Shown: positions 16,080 to 24,170 of the stretch, one piece after another
Layout: every line of letters begins with the position of its first letter
Numbering within the stretch: the first letter of the stretch is position 1
Notes under the pieces: generated by a model
The model's database searches: none
What the model saw: only the letters and a program-made list of their open reading frames with translations
Told to the model about the DNA's origin: nothing
Program-made: the position numbers and the translations under genes
NCBI GenBank assembly: GCA_964639665.1
Contig: CAZXEU010000016.1
Coordinates: forward strand, 1 to 35,404
From: CAZXEU01 sp964639665
Lineage (GTDB): Bacteria > Bacteroidota > Rhodothermia > Rhodothermales > Bin80
Direction: 5' to 3'
DNA length: 35,404 bases

Positions 16080-16763
16080 TTACAGCTCACCGCGGCCGTA
16101 CATGCCGCGGGCTAGGCGGAATTTCCGGATCCTGTTCTCAGTGCCGTTGATTAGGCGCCGGATGTTCGAGCGGTGTGCCACGAAGATGCCGAGCGCGAGA
16201 AGGATGCCGAAAACAAGCACGCTGGAATCGAATGCTTCGGTATGGAACAAGTACTTCTGCACGGCGATGGCCGTCGGAAACGTAAATGCCGCCGTCATGG
16301 AGGCGAGCGACACGTACCGGCTGACGATCAGGACCAGCACGAAGACCCCCAGCACGATCCCCATGGTGACAGGCGTAAGGGCAATGAGCACGCCCGCCGC
16401 GGTATTGACTCCTTTGCCGCCCCGGAAACGTGCCCAGACGGGAAACATGTGGCCTATGATGGCGGCCACGCCCGCGGCTGCTCGTACCATCGTCTCCACG
16501 TGCCAGAACTCGTAGCCATAGGGCAGGCTGTCCAGCCTGATCGTCGCAATCAGGCCAGCCGCCAGAAGCCCTTTTCCCAGGTCGACGAGCGCCGAAAGCA
16601 TGCCCGGTTTCCACCCTAGCACACGAAATACGTTGGTGGCACCGGCGTTGCCGCTTCCGTACTCGCGCACGTCGATGCCATATAGCGCCTTGCCTACCCA
16701 GACGCTTCCGGGAATCGAGCCTGCCAGGTAGCTCAGGACCAGGATGACGACAAGTGAAGCCAT
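16080..16763 (-). CDS. plsY: Acyl-phosphate:glycerol-3-phosphate acyltransferase PlsY
   Basis: The 227-residue membrane enzyme transfers an acyl group from acyl-phosphate to glycerol 3-phosphate, the first step of phosphatidic acid synthesis in most bacteria. Its diagnostic motifs are SGNAGATN (about 37-44), and GHMFPVWARFRGGKGVNTAAG in the second cytosolic loop. About six hydrophobic helices are present, as in family members of 195-230 residues. It sits between purM and gpsA; gpsA supplies its substrate. The 45-base gap to purM contains a strong hairpin. Confidence 0.97.
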   Translation of the reverse strand: MASLVVILVLSYLAGSIPGSVWVGKALYGIDVREYGSGNAGATNVFRVLGWKPGMLSALVDLGKGLLAAGLIATIRLDSLPYGYEFWHVETMVRAAAGVAAIIGHMFPVWARFRGGKGVNTAAGVLIALTPVTMGIVLGVFVLVLIVSRYVSLASMTAAFTFPTAIAVQKYLFHTEAFDSSVLVFGILLALGIFVAHRSNIRRLINGTENRIRKFRLARGMYGRGEL

Positions 16764-16794
16764 GGCATATTCTACATGCCGATTGCCGCTACAT

Positions 16795-16817
16795 GTTTCC
16801 TGCGCACCTCAGGAAAC
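16795..16817 (-). other. Perfect 8-bp stem-loop at the purM stop codon
   Basis: GTTTCCTG at 16795-16802 and CAGGAAAC at 16810-16817 form a perfect inverted repeat with a 7-base loop. The right arm overlaps the purM stop codon (16809-16811). No T run follows on the minus strand, so it is not a canonical intrinsic terminator. It could be an mRNA-stabilising or processing hairpin, or a weak attenuator between purM and plsY. Confidence 0.55.
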
Positions 16818-17795
16818 TACACTACCCAGTACCACAGGATCCTCGCCCCGCCTTCTGAGCAGATCCACGACCGGACCGGGCTTCGGCACAATGGCCACAA
16901 GGCCGATGCCCAGATTGAAGGTGCGCCGCATGTCGTCCTCCGGCACGCCTCCAAGCCGCTGAATCAGCCGAAAGATGCCCGGGCGCTGCCAGGCCCCGAA
17001 TTCGATGTCCGTAGCCAGGGGCGGTTTCACCATGCGAAGCGTATTGCCTGCTATGCCGCCGCCGGTGACGTGAACGAATGTGCTGGCCATTTCGCGAAGC
17101 TCACGGATCAGGGGGAGATAGGCCCGGTGCACGCGGAGCAGGCTCTCGCCCACGCTCTCACCCTCCAGTTCCCGCGGCCGGTCCGAGACGCCATGTGCGG
17201 AAAGAAGCACCTTGCGTGCCAGCGTGTACCCGTTGGTGTGCAGGCCCGCAGAGCGGATGCCGACGAGCGTGTCACCGGCGCTGACTCGCTCGGCGCCAAG
17301 AATGCTCCCTTTCTCGACCACACCCACCACGGCCCCCGCCAAGTCGAATTCCCCGGCGGCATACAAATCCGGCATTTCGGCAGTCTCGCCGCCAATGAGC
17401 GCGCATTCATTGTCCCGGCACGCAAGGGCCAGACCCTGCATAAGTTCCTCGGATACGGCGGGATCCAGCTTGCCTGCCGCGAAATAGTCCAGAAAGAACA
17501 GGGGGTCGGCGCCGCACACCGCGATATCGTTCACGCAGTGATTTACCAGGTCCTGCCCGATCGTGTCATAGCGACGCATGAGAAAAGCCACCTTCAGCTT
17601 CGTGCCTACGCCGTCGATGGACGAAACCAGTACGGGCTCATGGTATCTGCCCCGCGCAATCTCGAAAAACCCGCCAAATGCACCGATATCCGCCAGAACC
17701 CCGGGAGTGAATGTGCTCCGTACCAGGGGTGCCATGCGGCGAACCGCTTCCTCTCCGGCATCGATGTCCACGCCTGCATCCTTGTAGGTCGTCAT
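16809..17795 (-). CDS. purM: Phosphoribosylformylglycinamidine cyclo-ligase
   Basis: The 328-residue enzyme makes aminoimidazole ribotide (AIR) from FGAM with ATP in purine synthesis. It has the PurM signatures: SSIDGVGTKLK near residue 60, CGADPLFFLDYFA, GGETAEMP and AGLHTNGYTLAR, then VTGGGIAGNTLRM near the C-terminus. The length is slightly below the usual 340-350 but complete at both ends. The ATG at 17795 is 5 bases after the stop of the gene above. It is the only purine gene in this cluster, so it is scattered from the rest of the pathway. Confidence 0.97.
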   Translation of the reverse strand: MTTYKDAGVDIDAGEEAVRRMAPLVRSTFTPGVLADIGAFGGFFEIARGRYHEPVLVSSIDGVGTKLKVAFLMRRYDTIGQDLVNHCVNDIAVCGADPLFFLDYFAAGKLDPAVSEELMQGLALACRDNECALIGGETAEMPDLYAAGEFDLAGAVVGVVEKGSILGAERVSAGDTLVGIRSAGLHTNGYTLARKVLLSAHGVSDRPRELEGESVGESLLRVHRAYLPLIRELREMASTFVHVTGGGIAGNTLRMVKPPLATDIEFGAWQRPGIFRLIQRLGGVPEDDMRRTFNLGIGLVAIVPKPGPVVDLLRRRGEDPVVLGSVVS

Positions 17796-17800
17796 CTGTA

Positions 17801-18520
17801 CTAGCGCGTCTTTCCCAAAAGTACGTGTAGCCAGAGCTGCGCGCGTCGAAGCCGGGGCAGTTCCATGGAAGCAGCCCAGATATCGTAATTGCGCCGCTCA
17901 ACGGAGGAAAGCAGGTACAGCCCGCCCAGCCAGCTCCTCCGAAACTCCCGGCGCTTCCATCCCGTCAGGTCCCCGCCCAACTCGCGAGCATAGGCAAAGG
18001 CATTGCGCACGTGGACTGTCTCTTTCCAGAAGAGCCTGCGCATGGCTTCGTCCGTCCCCTCGGCGCGCAGATCTGCCAGGCTGATGCCGGCCTGCGAGAG
18101 GTCGCTTTGAGGCAAATACACGCGGTTGCGACCGAGGTCCTCTCGAATGCGAAACAGTCGCGACAACAGGAAGACAGCTGTCGCCAGCTCCCGGATCGGG
18201 CGTTCCTGCCAGGAACCCACCTCCCCTGCCAGCTGGCCGAGCAAGAGTCCGTGCGATCCGACAAAACTCGCGCAAAAGTCTGTTCGCTCGCGGGAGCTCT
18301 CAAAGCGTACCGGACCGGAGAGCCGGTTCGCAGCTGTTACCTGCAAGTCAAGAAGATTGGCGCGCAGCCCGAATTCGTCGCACGTGCCGCGGGCATGATT
18401 GAGCAACGAATCTTCCGCTCCATCTCCGGCGTGGAGCGCCAGGTGAAAGTCCCACAGGCGACCAGCACCCTGGCGCAGCCGTCCGGGGAACGATTCAGGT
18501 CCAAACGGCAAACGTACCAC
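17801..18520 (-). CDS. Divergent squalene/phytoene synthase-like protein, probably not catalytic
   Basis: The 239-residue reading starts at the GTG at 18520, 5 bases after the thrC stop; an earlier start would overlap thrC. The core resembles trans-isoprenyl diphosphate synthases of the squalene/phytoene synthase type: FCASFVGSHGLLLGQLAGE matches the usual Yc-rvAgsVGll segment. LFRIREDLGRNRVYLPQSDL matches the second Asp-rich region ending GRvYLP, but the first Asp of DxxxD is missing. The region that normally bears the first DxxxD motif is absent, because the N-terminus is about 60 residues short. An assembly or scaffold role like that of the human paralogue NDUFAF6 is one possibility, but this is inference. 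It sits between threonine and purine genes with no isoprenoid neighbours. Confidence 0.6.
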   Translation of the reverse strand: MVRLPFGPESFPGRLRQGAGRLWDFHLALHAGDGAEDSLLNHARGTCDEFGLRANLLDLQVTAANRLSGPVRFESSRERTDFCASFVGSHGLLLGQLAGEVGSWQERPIRELATAVFLLSRLFRIREDLGRNRVYLPQSDLSQAGISLADLRAEGTDEAMRRLFWKETVHVRNAFAYARELGGDLTGWKRREFRRSWLGGLYLLSSVERRNYDIWAASMELPRLRRAQLWLHVLLGKTR

Positions 18521-18525
18521 AGCAG

Positions 18526-19791
18526 TTACCCGAACCCTTGCACAAGTTGCCGCGCCAGTGCACCGTCGGCAGGCTCCATCGACTCGACGCACCGATTGCC
18601 TTCCGCCGCCTCGCGGAGCATCTCCGGCGCCTCAGGCACCCATCCCAAAGCCTGTTGTGCCACTTCCGGAAACTTGGCCGGATGGGCCGTGGCCAGCACC
18701 AGGGCCGGCCTGTCCGTCTGTCGGCGCACAGCCTCCAGGGCCACCGCTGTATGCGGATCGCACACGTAGCCCGTCTCCTCGTAGACCCTTCGGATGCTCT
18801 CCAGCGTGGACGCGTCCGTTATGCTGTGGCCTTCGATCAGCGTGCTCATGGCGGGAATAAGATACTTCAGGCGCTCAAAGTTGCTCGGCTGCGCCACGTC
18901 CATGGCATTGGAGAGCGTCCGCACGGAAGCGCCTTGCGGCTCCCCTTTGCCGGCAAGGAAGCGCGGGAAACCGTCATTGGCGTTATGGGCGGCAATGAAG
19001 CGGGCTATCGGAAGACCTTTCAGCGCGGCAAGCACGCCCGCCGTCAGGTTTCCCAGGTTGCCACAGGGCACGCAAACGGCAGCGCCGTCAAGATCCGCGC
19101 TGGCGAATGCCCAGGCGTAATAGATCATCTGCGGCAACAGGCGCCCGATGTTGATGGAATTGGCGGCGGACAGACGCAGCGGCAGATTGGAGGCAAGCGC
19201 CGCCTTTACCATGCGCTGGCAATCATCAAAGGTGCCGCCTACCCTGAAGGCGCGCACACCCGGGCGCGCAAGGGTGATCTGATTCTCCTGCGTAGGACTT
19301 ACCTGGCCATCCGGATACAGCAGGACGACCCGAATATTGCGTCTCCCGGAAAAGGCAGCTGCCACCGCGCTGCCCGTGTCTCCTGAGGTGGCCACGAGAA
19401 TGGTGCACGGATCCCCGGATAGCATGCGCTCCATCAGACGCGCCATGGTCTGCGCCCCGAAATCCTTGAAAGACTGCGTGGGACCATGAAAGAGCTCAAG
19501 CACGAATACTCCCTCCCACTTTCCCTCTAGGGCTACCAGAGGCACCGGGAAGGACAGGGCCTCGCGTAGCAATTCGCGCAGCTCGTCCCCGTCCACGTCC
19601 GGCTCGGCATACGGCTTCAGAAGCGCGTGGCCAAGATCGGCAAACGAAGCGCACCGCTTCCAGGCCTGGTCCAGTGGCACCAAGCGATCCGGTACGTAGA
19701 GGCCCCCGTCCGGCGCCAGGCCCGCCAGGAGCGCGGAGCCGAACGTCTCTGCCGGCGCCCGTCCACGCGTGCTTACATAGCTGATGGCCAT
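18526..19791 (-). CDS. thrC: Threonine synthase
   Basis: The 421-residue PLP enzyme converts O-phospho-homoserine to threonine. The PLP lysine is K109 in FHGPTQSFKDFGA. The phosphate-binding loop is ATSGDTGSAVAAAF, and CVPCGNLGNLTAGV and NAMDVAQPSNFERL follow. The N-terminal YVSTRGRAP and LAPDGGLYVP are typical of the E. coli-like long form (about 430 residues). It starts 6 bases after the thrB stop, so it is translated right after homoserine kinase, the preceding pathway enzyme. thrA (aspartokinase/homoserine dehydrogenase) is not in the window. Confidence 0.97.
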   Translation of the reverse strand: MAISYVSTRGRAPAETFGSALLAGLAPDGGLYVPDRLVPLDQAWKRCASFADLGHALLKPYAEPDVDGDELRELLREALSFPVPLVALEGKWEGVFVLELFHGPTQSFKDFGAQTMARLMERMLSGDPCTILVATSGDTGSAVAAAFSGRRNIRVVLLYPDGQVSPTQENQITLARPGVRAFRVGGTFDDCQRMVKAALASNLPLRLSAANSINIGRLLPQMIYYAWAFASADLDGAAVCVPCGNLGNLTAGVLAALKGLPIARFIAAHNANDGFPRFLAGKGEPQGASVRTLSNAMDVAQPSNFERLKYLIPAMSTLIEGHSITDASTLESIRRVYEETGYVCDPHTAVALEAVRRQTDRPALVLATAHPAKFPEVAQQALGWVPEAPEMLREAAEGNRCVESMEPADGALARQLVQGFG

Positions 19792-19797
19792 ATCCTG

Positions 19798-20742
19798 CTA
19801 GTCGTCCGCTTCGCGCACGCCTCGCTCGTCTGACTCTGTCACCAGCCCCCCGCACTTGACGCCGGCCTGTTCGGCTGCCAACCGCATGGCGGCCAGCACG
19901 CGGCTGGCCTTGCCCCGCGTCTCGGCGAGGGCAAACAGCGCTGGCCCCGACCCGGTGATCGCGCAGGCCGTCGCGCCAGCCTTCATGGCCGCTGCGCGCA
20001 CGGGTTCGTAAAAGGGAAGCAGTCGGCCGCGCACCGGCTCCACGAGCCTGTCTCGCATCATGTATCGGCCGACGCCTTGCCAAGCGCCGGAGGCGAGCGC
20101 GTGGATAACGAAGGCCAGGTCGCTGGCATTCCTTATGGCGTCGCCAAAGGAGACGGCCTCGGGCAGCAGCGCACGTGCCTCGGATGTCAGGACCTGGACC
20201 TCCGGCAGCAGGATGGCCAGGGGCAGTGGACAGCCTAACGGAATTCTCCTGAAATCCGAAGGCTTGGTTGCGGACGTAAGTATGAGGCCACCCAACAGTG
20301 CAGGCAGCGCATTGTCGCCATGCAAAGCTCCGTCGGATGCCAGCGCCTCAGCGCGGAGCACCGCGTCCACGAGCTCTTCCTTGCCGTAGGGCCGACCGAG
20401 AATCAGATTGGCCGCCCATGCTCCGGCCACGGCACTGGCTGCCGAGCCGCCAATCCCCGACCCGAGCGGTATGCCCTTCCGGATGCGGAGCACCAGGCCG
20501 GCGGTCGCCGCGCCTGCCTTCTGCCACACGAGCGTGGCCGCAAGGCCTGCGGTATTGCGCGAGGCATCCAGCGGCAGCTCCGGCCCGGTGCCTCGCACGA
20601 GCCGAACACCGGGCGTGTCGCTGTGCCAGGCTTCCACCACGTCCCCGATCCCCGCAATGCACAGGCCCAGCGTATCGTAGCCCGGCCCGAGATTGGAAAG
20701 GGATGCCGGACCAAAGACGGCAACGTCCGGGGGCTGTCTCAT
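19798..20742 (-). CDS. thrB: Homoserine kinase
   Basis: The 314-residue GHMP kinase phosphorylates homoserine with ATP. The ATG at 20742 is preferred; a TTG at 20757 has a better SD-like GAAGG upstream and would add five residues. Motifs in order: PASLSNLGPGYDTLGL at the N-terminus, the GHMP ATP loop PLGSGIGGSAASAV around residues 90-105, and the C-terminal ITGSGPALFAL. The length is normal. The gene precedes thrC by 6 bases and follows the DUF2064 gene after 75 bases. thrB and thrC complete the last two steps of threonine synthesis. Confidence 0.96.
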   Translation of the reverse strand: MRQPPDVAVFGPASLSNLGPGYDTLGLCIAGIGDVVEAWHSDTPGVRLVRGTGPELPLDASRNTAGLAATLVWQKAGAATAGLVLRIRKGIPLGSGIGGSAASAVAGAWAANLILGRPYGKEELVDAVLRAEALASDGALHGDNALPALLGGLILTSATKPSDFRRIPLGCPLPLAILLPEVQVLTSEARALLPEAVSFGDAIRNASDLAFVIHALASGAWQGVGRYMMRDRLVEPVRGRLLPFYEPVRAAAMKAGATACAITGSGPALFALAETRGKASRVLAAMRLAAEQAGVKCGGLVTESDERGVREADD

Positions 20743-20817
20743 GCAAATCGTGCTCAAGCCCTTCGTAAGTGGCGCGGATGCGGCTCAAATGTACGCCGCG
20801 CGAAGCCGACCGGTAAA

Positions 20818-21525
20818 TCACTCCGGTGTGAATACGCCGTGCGAAAAAGGGCGGAGATACTTGCCCGTGAGGTCTGCGACCACGCGCCGGGTCTCGGGAG
20901 CCCTTGCCTCGGCACGTTCCAGGTCGCCTGCCAGGCGGACTACATCGCTTGGCGTATCCACATCGTACCAGCCATCCAGCACAGTCACGTGGTCGGCCAG
21001 GCGCCGGGCCAGCGCAAGCGTTTCTTCAAAGACCCGCTCGTGGCTGTACTTGCGGCCAAGCACCAAGTCGCCGCAGTAGGGGTTCATTCCCAGGAGATAG
21101 AACCCTCCGTCATCGCAGGGGCCCAGGACGGCCGAGCCTGTTCGATCCAAAGCCGCAAAGGCCTCCCGTATATACGACGTGGGCAGCGTGGGATGGTCCG
21201 TGCCAATGATGACCAGCCTCTTGTAGCCCGCATCCATACTGTCCCTGAAAGCGGCGTCCATGCGGCCATCCAGCGTGCCGCCTCGCTGGCTGTGCACGGA
21301 AGCGCCGTGCAGCGGCACGTCCAGCGCGTGGGGACGCGCCGCATCCGCCACGTATACGCGAACGGCTACCTTGAGCGCGGCAAACTGCCACAAGGCATCT
21401 GCAAGAAACGCCCTGTAGAGCCGCGTCGCTTCTGCCGGCGGAATCACCGGTTGAAGCCGCGTCTTTACGCGGCCTGCCGCCGGGTCCCTGGCCATCACTA
21501 TGAGCGCCGCGCGCGCGTCTTTCAT
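20818..21525 (-). CDS. DUF2064 / TIGR04282 family glycosyltransferase-like protein
   Basis: The 235-residue protein belongs to the GT-A-like family annotated DUF2064, also called rSAM/selenodomain-associated transferase 1. Motifs in order: an N-terminal VMARDPAAGRVKTRLQP with the nucleotide-sugar-like KTRL loop, IIGTDHPTLPTSY, then GPCDDGGFYLLGM and the GWYDVDTPSD end. The DDGG and TDHP motifs resemble the metal-binding region of nucleotidyl/glycosyltransferases. The substrate is not known for the family. No signal or membrane segment is seen. It overlaps the cysteine desulfurase gene by 4 bases, so the two are translationally coupled; a functional link is plausible but unproven. Confidence 0.9.
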   Translation of the reverse strand: MKDARAALIVMARDPAAGRVKTRLQPVIPPAEATRLYRAFLADALWQFAALKVAVRVYVADAARPHALDVPLHGASVHSQRGGTLDGRMDAAFRDSMDAGYKRLVIIGTDHPTLPTSYIREAFAALDRTGSAVLGPCDDGGFYLLGMNPYCGDLVLGRKYSHERVFEETLALARRLADHVTVLDGWYDVDTPSDVVRLAGDLERAEARAPETRRVVADLTGKYLRPFSHGVFTPE

Positions 21526-22679
21526 GACGTGCGCCTTTGCCTCATGCGTGTAACAATCCGGGCCAGGCTTGCGACGGCCTTGTCAATATGCTCCTCCGTC
21601 GTTGCCTTGCCGAACGAAAAGCGGATGGCCGCAGCGGCCGTTTCGCGGTCCAGGCCCATGGAAAGCAGCACGTGGCTCGGCTCCAGCGCCCCGCTGGAAC
21701 AGGCCGAACCGGCAGAAACCATGATGCCCTCGAGATCCAGATTCAGGAGCAGCATTTCGCCGTCAAGAGCACTGCAGTTCACGGGCGGAAAGGCGATGTT
21801 GACGATATGACAGGCGGCCCGGTCAGGCGTATTGACCACGAACCGGCCCGGCAGCGCCGCATCCATTTTCTTGAGCAAGTACCCCTGGAGACGGCCCAGG
21901 CGGCCCGCCACAGCTTCCCGATCCTGCGCCACCAGGTCCAGCGCCTCCGCCAGACCCACGACCGCCGCCACGTTCTCGGTCCCCGCCCTGCGCCCCCGTT
22001 CCTGCGAGCCTCCGACTACAAGTGGGCTGAATTCCACCCCGCTGCGCACGAAGAGTACGCCGATGCCCTTCGGGCCGTATATCTTGTGCCCCGACAGCGA
22101 GAGCATGTCCACGCCAAGATCGTCCACGTCGATATCGAGTACGCCCGCAGCCTGGACGGCGTCGGTATGCAGCAGCACGCCCCGGCGCGCGCAGACCTCG
22201 GAGACTGCGCCGAGTGGCGTCAGCGCCCCCGTCTCGTTGTTGACATACACCAGGGAGACAAGCCGCGTATCCGCGTTCACGGCTTCCTCGAGCTGCTCCG
22301 GCAACACGGATCCGCCTGCGGCGGGCGGCAGCCTTTTGACGGGATGTCCGCGGGCTGCCAGAAGATCTGCCGCATGCAGTATCGCTTCATGTTCCGCCTG
22401 CGAGGTCACCAGACCCATGGAGGATCCTGTCAGCACGCCCCGGAGCGCCGCATTGTCGGCCTCGGTTCCGCCGCTGGTGAAGACAATTTCCGCGGAAGTC
22501 GCTCCCAAGTGGGCAGCTATGCGCTCGCGGCACTCTTCAAGAGTATGCCGGGCCTTCCGACCAAGACCATGCACGGACGACGCATTGCCGTAATAAGTAC
22601 CCAGATGAGGCAGCATGGCCTCCAGGACCCGTGGATCCAGAGGGGTAGTTGCAGCGTGATCGAGATAAATACCGGGCAT
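21522..22679 (-). CDS. nifS: Cysteine desulfurase (NifS/IscS-like)
   Basis: The 385-residue PLP enzyme takes sulfur from cysteine and passes it on as persulfide for Fe-S clusters or thiolated tRNA. It has the N-terminal YLDHAATTPLDPRV, H97 in SQAEHEAI, and the PLP lysine K199 in SLSGHKIYGPKGIG. The catalytic cysteine is C327 in SAGSACSSGALEPSHV; the flexible loop and numbering match class I (E. coli IscS C328). The ATG at 22679 opens the eleven-gene minus-strand run and is divergent from murA. No iscU or iscR is next to it. The downstream DUF2064 gene overlaps it by 4 bases. Confidence 0.96.
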   Translation of the reverse strand: MPGIYLDHAATTPLDPRVLEAMLPHLGTYYGNASSVHGLGRKARHTLEECRERIAAHLGATSAEIVFTSGGTEADNAALRGVLTGSSMGLVTSQAEHEAILHAADLLAARGHPVKRLPPAAGGSVLPEQLEEAVNADTRLVSLVYVNNETGALTPLGAVSEVCARRGVLLHTDAVQAAGVLDIDVDDLGVDMLSLSGHKIYGPKGIGVLFVRSGVEFSPLVVGGSQERGRRAGTENVAAVVGLAEALDLVAQDREAVAGRLGRLQGYLLKKMDAALPGRFVVNTPDRAACHIVNIAFPPVNCSALDGEMLLLNLDLEGIMVSAGSACSSGALEPSHVLLSMGLDRETAAAAIRFSFGKATTEEHIDKAVASLARIVTRMRQRRTS

Positions 22680-22807
22680 CCCAGCAGTTGAATCAACCAG
22701 GGTGAGAATCTGGTCCGGCCAGTCGGCCGGGAACTGTCCAAGTAACGTTTACCGTGCGGCAGGGATTCGATCAGAGTCGCCTGCGTATTCATGCGGGCCG
22801 CGGACAG

Positions 22808-22815
22808 TATCTTTG
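22808..22815 (+). promoter_or_regulatory. Possible Bacteroidota-type -7 promoter element of murA
   Basis: TATCTTTG matches the Bacteroidota -7 consensus TAnnTTTG exactly. It lies 27 bases before the murA ATG in the region between divergent nifS and murA. No good -33 TTTG/TTG element is visible at the expected 19-21 base spacing, so confidence is limited. Confidence 0.4.
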
Positions 22816-22842
22816 GGCAGCCCTGGCCACAGACCAAAATAA

Positions 22843-24147
22843 ATGGACAAGTTCGTAATACGCGGAGGAGGCAAGCTGACGGGGCCGCTCGCCGTCAGCA
22901 GCAGCAAGAATGCCGCGTTGCCGCTAATGGCAGCCGCCATCCTTGCAGATGGCAATACGACGCTCAGGGATGTGCCCCGCCTGCGAGATATCACGACCTT
23001 CTCCCACGTACTTCGCGTAGCCGGCGCCGCCGTCGAGGCCAAGAATGGCGACCTCCTCGTCGACGCAACGCGGATCGGCTTTCCGGAGGCACCTTACGAC
23101 CTCGTCAAGAAGATGCGCGCCTCGTTCTATATGCTGGGAGCGCTGCTCGGACGATGTGGTCGGGCGCGCGTCTCCCTGCCGGGCGGCTGCGCGTGGGGGC
23201 CCAGGCCCGTCAACCTGCACATTGAAGGCATGAAGGCGCTGGGCGCGGAGATCGACCTGGAGGAAGGCTACGTCGTGGCGAAGGCGCCTGGCGGCAGGCT
23301 AAGGGGTGGCTCGTACCGTCTCTTGCCATCCAGCGTGGGTGCGACAGTGAACCTTGCCCTTGCCGCCTCCACGGCCGCGGGCGAGACCAGAATCAGCAAC
23401 GCAGCTATCGAGCCGGATGTCGTCGTCTTCTGCGAGATGCTCCGCACCATGGGAGTGCGCCTGGATGGAGTGGGAACCAGGGAATTGAGTATTGAGGGTG
23501 TCGAACGACTGGAGCCCGTGACATTCGCCAACTGCCCGGACCGCATCGAGCTGGGCACTTTCATGATCCTGGCCGCCATTGCAGGCACGCCCGGTGCCGT
23601 AGTCAGGCTAACGAATGCCCACCCGGCCCACCTGGGCGAGGAATTCGTGGAGGCCTTCCTTCAGACGGGGGCCGGCTGCGACCTTGGCGAGCACCACGTG
23701 GACGTGACCGTGCCCGAGAGCGTTAAGCCTGTATCGATCACAACACGCATCTACCCGGGTTTTCCGACAGACTTGCAGGCCCAGTGGACCGTTCTGCTTG
23801 CCCGCGCGCGCGGCACCGCCACGGTCACCGATTCCGTCTACACGGACCGGTTCAATCACATTCCCGAGCTCGCACGCCTTGGCGTGGATGCGCGCGTTCG
23901 CGGCAATACCGTTACAGTCCACGGCGGCGCCAGGCTAACGGGTGCACGCGTAATGAGCACCGATCTGCGTGCAAGCGTCTCCCTTGTGCTAGCGGGTGTT
24001 GTGGCAAGCGGCACGACGCACGTCGGCAGAATCTACCATCTGGACAGGGGTTACGAGCGCCTGGAAGTGAAGCTTGCTGCTGCAGGGCTGGATGTAAGGC
24101 GCGAGCAGTACGACGAGTTTGCCTCTCCCATGCCACTGTCAGGATAG
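22843..24147 (+). CDS. murA: UDP-N-acetylglucosamine 1-carboxyvinyltransferase
   Basis: The 434-residue enzyme transfers enolpyruvate from PEP to UDP-GlcNAc, the first committed step of peptidoglycan synthesis. K22-N23 lie in SSSKNAALP. The catalytic loop LPGGCAWGPRPVNLH carries C116, so the enzyme is of the fosfomycin-sensitive cysteine type. TRIYPGFPTDLQAQ contains the conserved aspartate of the active site. TDLRASVSLVLAG near the C-terminus is the last substrate-contact motif. The ATG at 22843 follows AATAA. The length is normal. The gene is alone on this strand between divergent nifS and the convergent cytochrome gene. Confidence 0.97.
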   Translation: MDKFVIRGGGKLTGPLAVSSSKNAALPLMAAAILADGNTTLRDVPRLRDITTFSHVLRVAGAAVEAKNGDLLVDATRIGFPEAPYDLVKKMRASFYMLGALLGRCGRARVSLPGGCAWGPRPVNLHIEGMKALGAEIDLEEGYVVAKAPGGRLRGGSYRLLPSSVGATVNLALAASTAAGETRISNAAIEPDVVVFCEMLRTMGVRLDGVGTRELSIEGVERLEPVTFANCPDRIELGTFMILAAIAGTPGAVVRLTNAHPAHLGEEFVEAFLQTGAGCDLGEHHVDVTVPESVKPVSITTRIYPGFPTDLQAQWTVLLARARGTATVTDSVYTDRFNHIPELARLGVDARVRGNTVTVHGGARLTGARVMSTDLRASVSLVLAGVVASGTTHVGRIYHLDRGYERLEVKLAAAGLDVRREQYDEFASPMPLSG

Positions 24148-24170
24148 CGCCCGGTTGCACAGTCTGGACT

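Noticed and set aside
20320..21810. 496-residue plus-strand frame over thrB, DUF2064 and nifS
   Set aside because: Crosses three real minus-strand genes with intact motifs, including an overlapping ATGA.
21537..22691. 384-residue plus-strand frame opposite the cysteine desulfurase
   Set aside because: Shadow of a high-GC gene; the minus strand has all catalytic residues of NifS.
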